A DNA stretch of 64,000 nt from Sinomonas cellulolyticus (GTDB lineage Bacteria; Actinomycetota; Actinomycetes; Actinomycetales; Micrococcaceae): NCBI RefSeq assembly GCF_014656475.1, contig NZ_BNCM01000010.1, positions 82,073 through 146,072 of the forward strand, given 5' to 3'. Both the position numbers and the translations under genes were made by a program. This document shows positions 63,934-64,000 of this stretch, piece after piece. Below the pieces are notes generated by a model. That model saw nothing but the letters and a program-made list of their open reading frames with translations, was not told the DNA's origin and did not search any database. Each line of letters begins with the position of its first letter. Position 1 is the first letter of the stretch.

Positions 63934-64000
63934 GGACTGTCAATTTTTCGGTGTAAGTGGGTTGTGATTGTCGGGTCAGCGGCGGGCTGCGGAGAGCCGG
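63934..64000. mobile_element. Possible edge of an IS256-like insertion sequence
   Basis: GGACTGTCAATTTTTCGGTG followed by TAAGTGGG resembles the terminal repeats of some actinobacterial IS256-family elements (ACTGTCAA..., GTGTAA). The composition differs from the preceding terminator DNA. Only 67 bp are visible, so this is a suggestion. Confidence 0.35.

Overview
This window comes from a high-GC actinobacterium. The order parA-parB-(gap)-trxA-trxB-pseudokinase-murJ-NUDIX-pcnA, the GC-rich codon use and the many GTG starts point to the Micrococcaceae (Arthrobacter/Sinomonas type). That placement is an inference from synteny, not a database match. The left end lies close to the chromosomal origin.

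Layout. Positions 1-1416 hold the end of parA and all of parB. Positions 1417-6336 are a gene desert of almost 5 kb with lower GC. It carries six perfect parS palindromes and eight DnaA-box-like 9-mers, all in one orientation, in two clusters. Positions 6337-14318 are conserved housekeeping: the trxB-trxA operon behind a SigR-type promoter, a membrane-anchored pseudokinase-like protein beside murJ, a NUDIX hydrolase, the CCA-adding enzyme and a histidine phosphatase. Positions 14319-16314 hold a possible 31-codon mini-gene, a small Pro-rich ORF and a secreted trypsin-like protease. Positions 16357-27622 carry a GT87-like membrane glycosyltransferase, hrpB, two amidohydrolases, an ABC-F ATPase, a GNAT acetyltransferase and a lipoprotein-type penicillin-binding protein. 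Six genes across the window have a TAnnnT -10 hexamer exactly 6 nt before the start codon, which suggests leaderless mRNAs.

Positions 27648-28790 are two fused, broken insertion sequences (IS5-like and IS1595-like). Positions 28813-40727 carry small hypotheticals, an MFS exporter, a PAP2/diacylglycerol-kinase fusion, a MacA/MacB-like efflux operon, and an ABC-2 exporter joined to a two-component system. Positions 41009-41805 hold two small membrane proteins.

Positions 42049-49175 are a compact catabolic unit: MFS uptake, [2Fe-2S] ferredoxin, FAD reductase, Rieske alpha subunit, SDR dehydrogenase, beta subunit and two small unknown proteins, divergent from an IclR regulator. Several of its genes overlap by 4 bp. 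Next come a decayed HNH/Excalibur nuclease gene (49287-49911) and a sugar operon (MFS, GH3 glycosidase, TetR, PPOX-fold protein; 50083-55029) whose promoter region has two near-identical TetR-type operators.

Positions 55228-59445 are mobile DNA. A serine-recombinase cassette is bracketed by 39-bp inverted repeats (34/39 identical). It is followed by a second serine recombinase, a Mu/TniA-type DDE transposase, a TniB-like ATPase and a Pro-rich remnant of an interrupted gene. The right end (59539-63842) is a LacI-controlled alpha-glucosidase and sugar porter unit, followed by a strong hairpin and what may be the edge of another insertion sequence.
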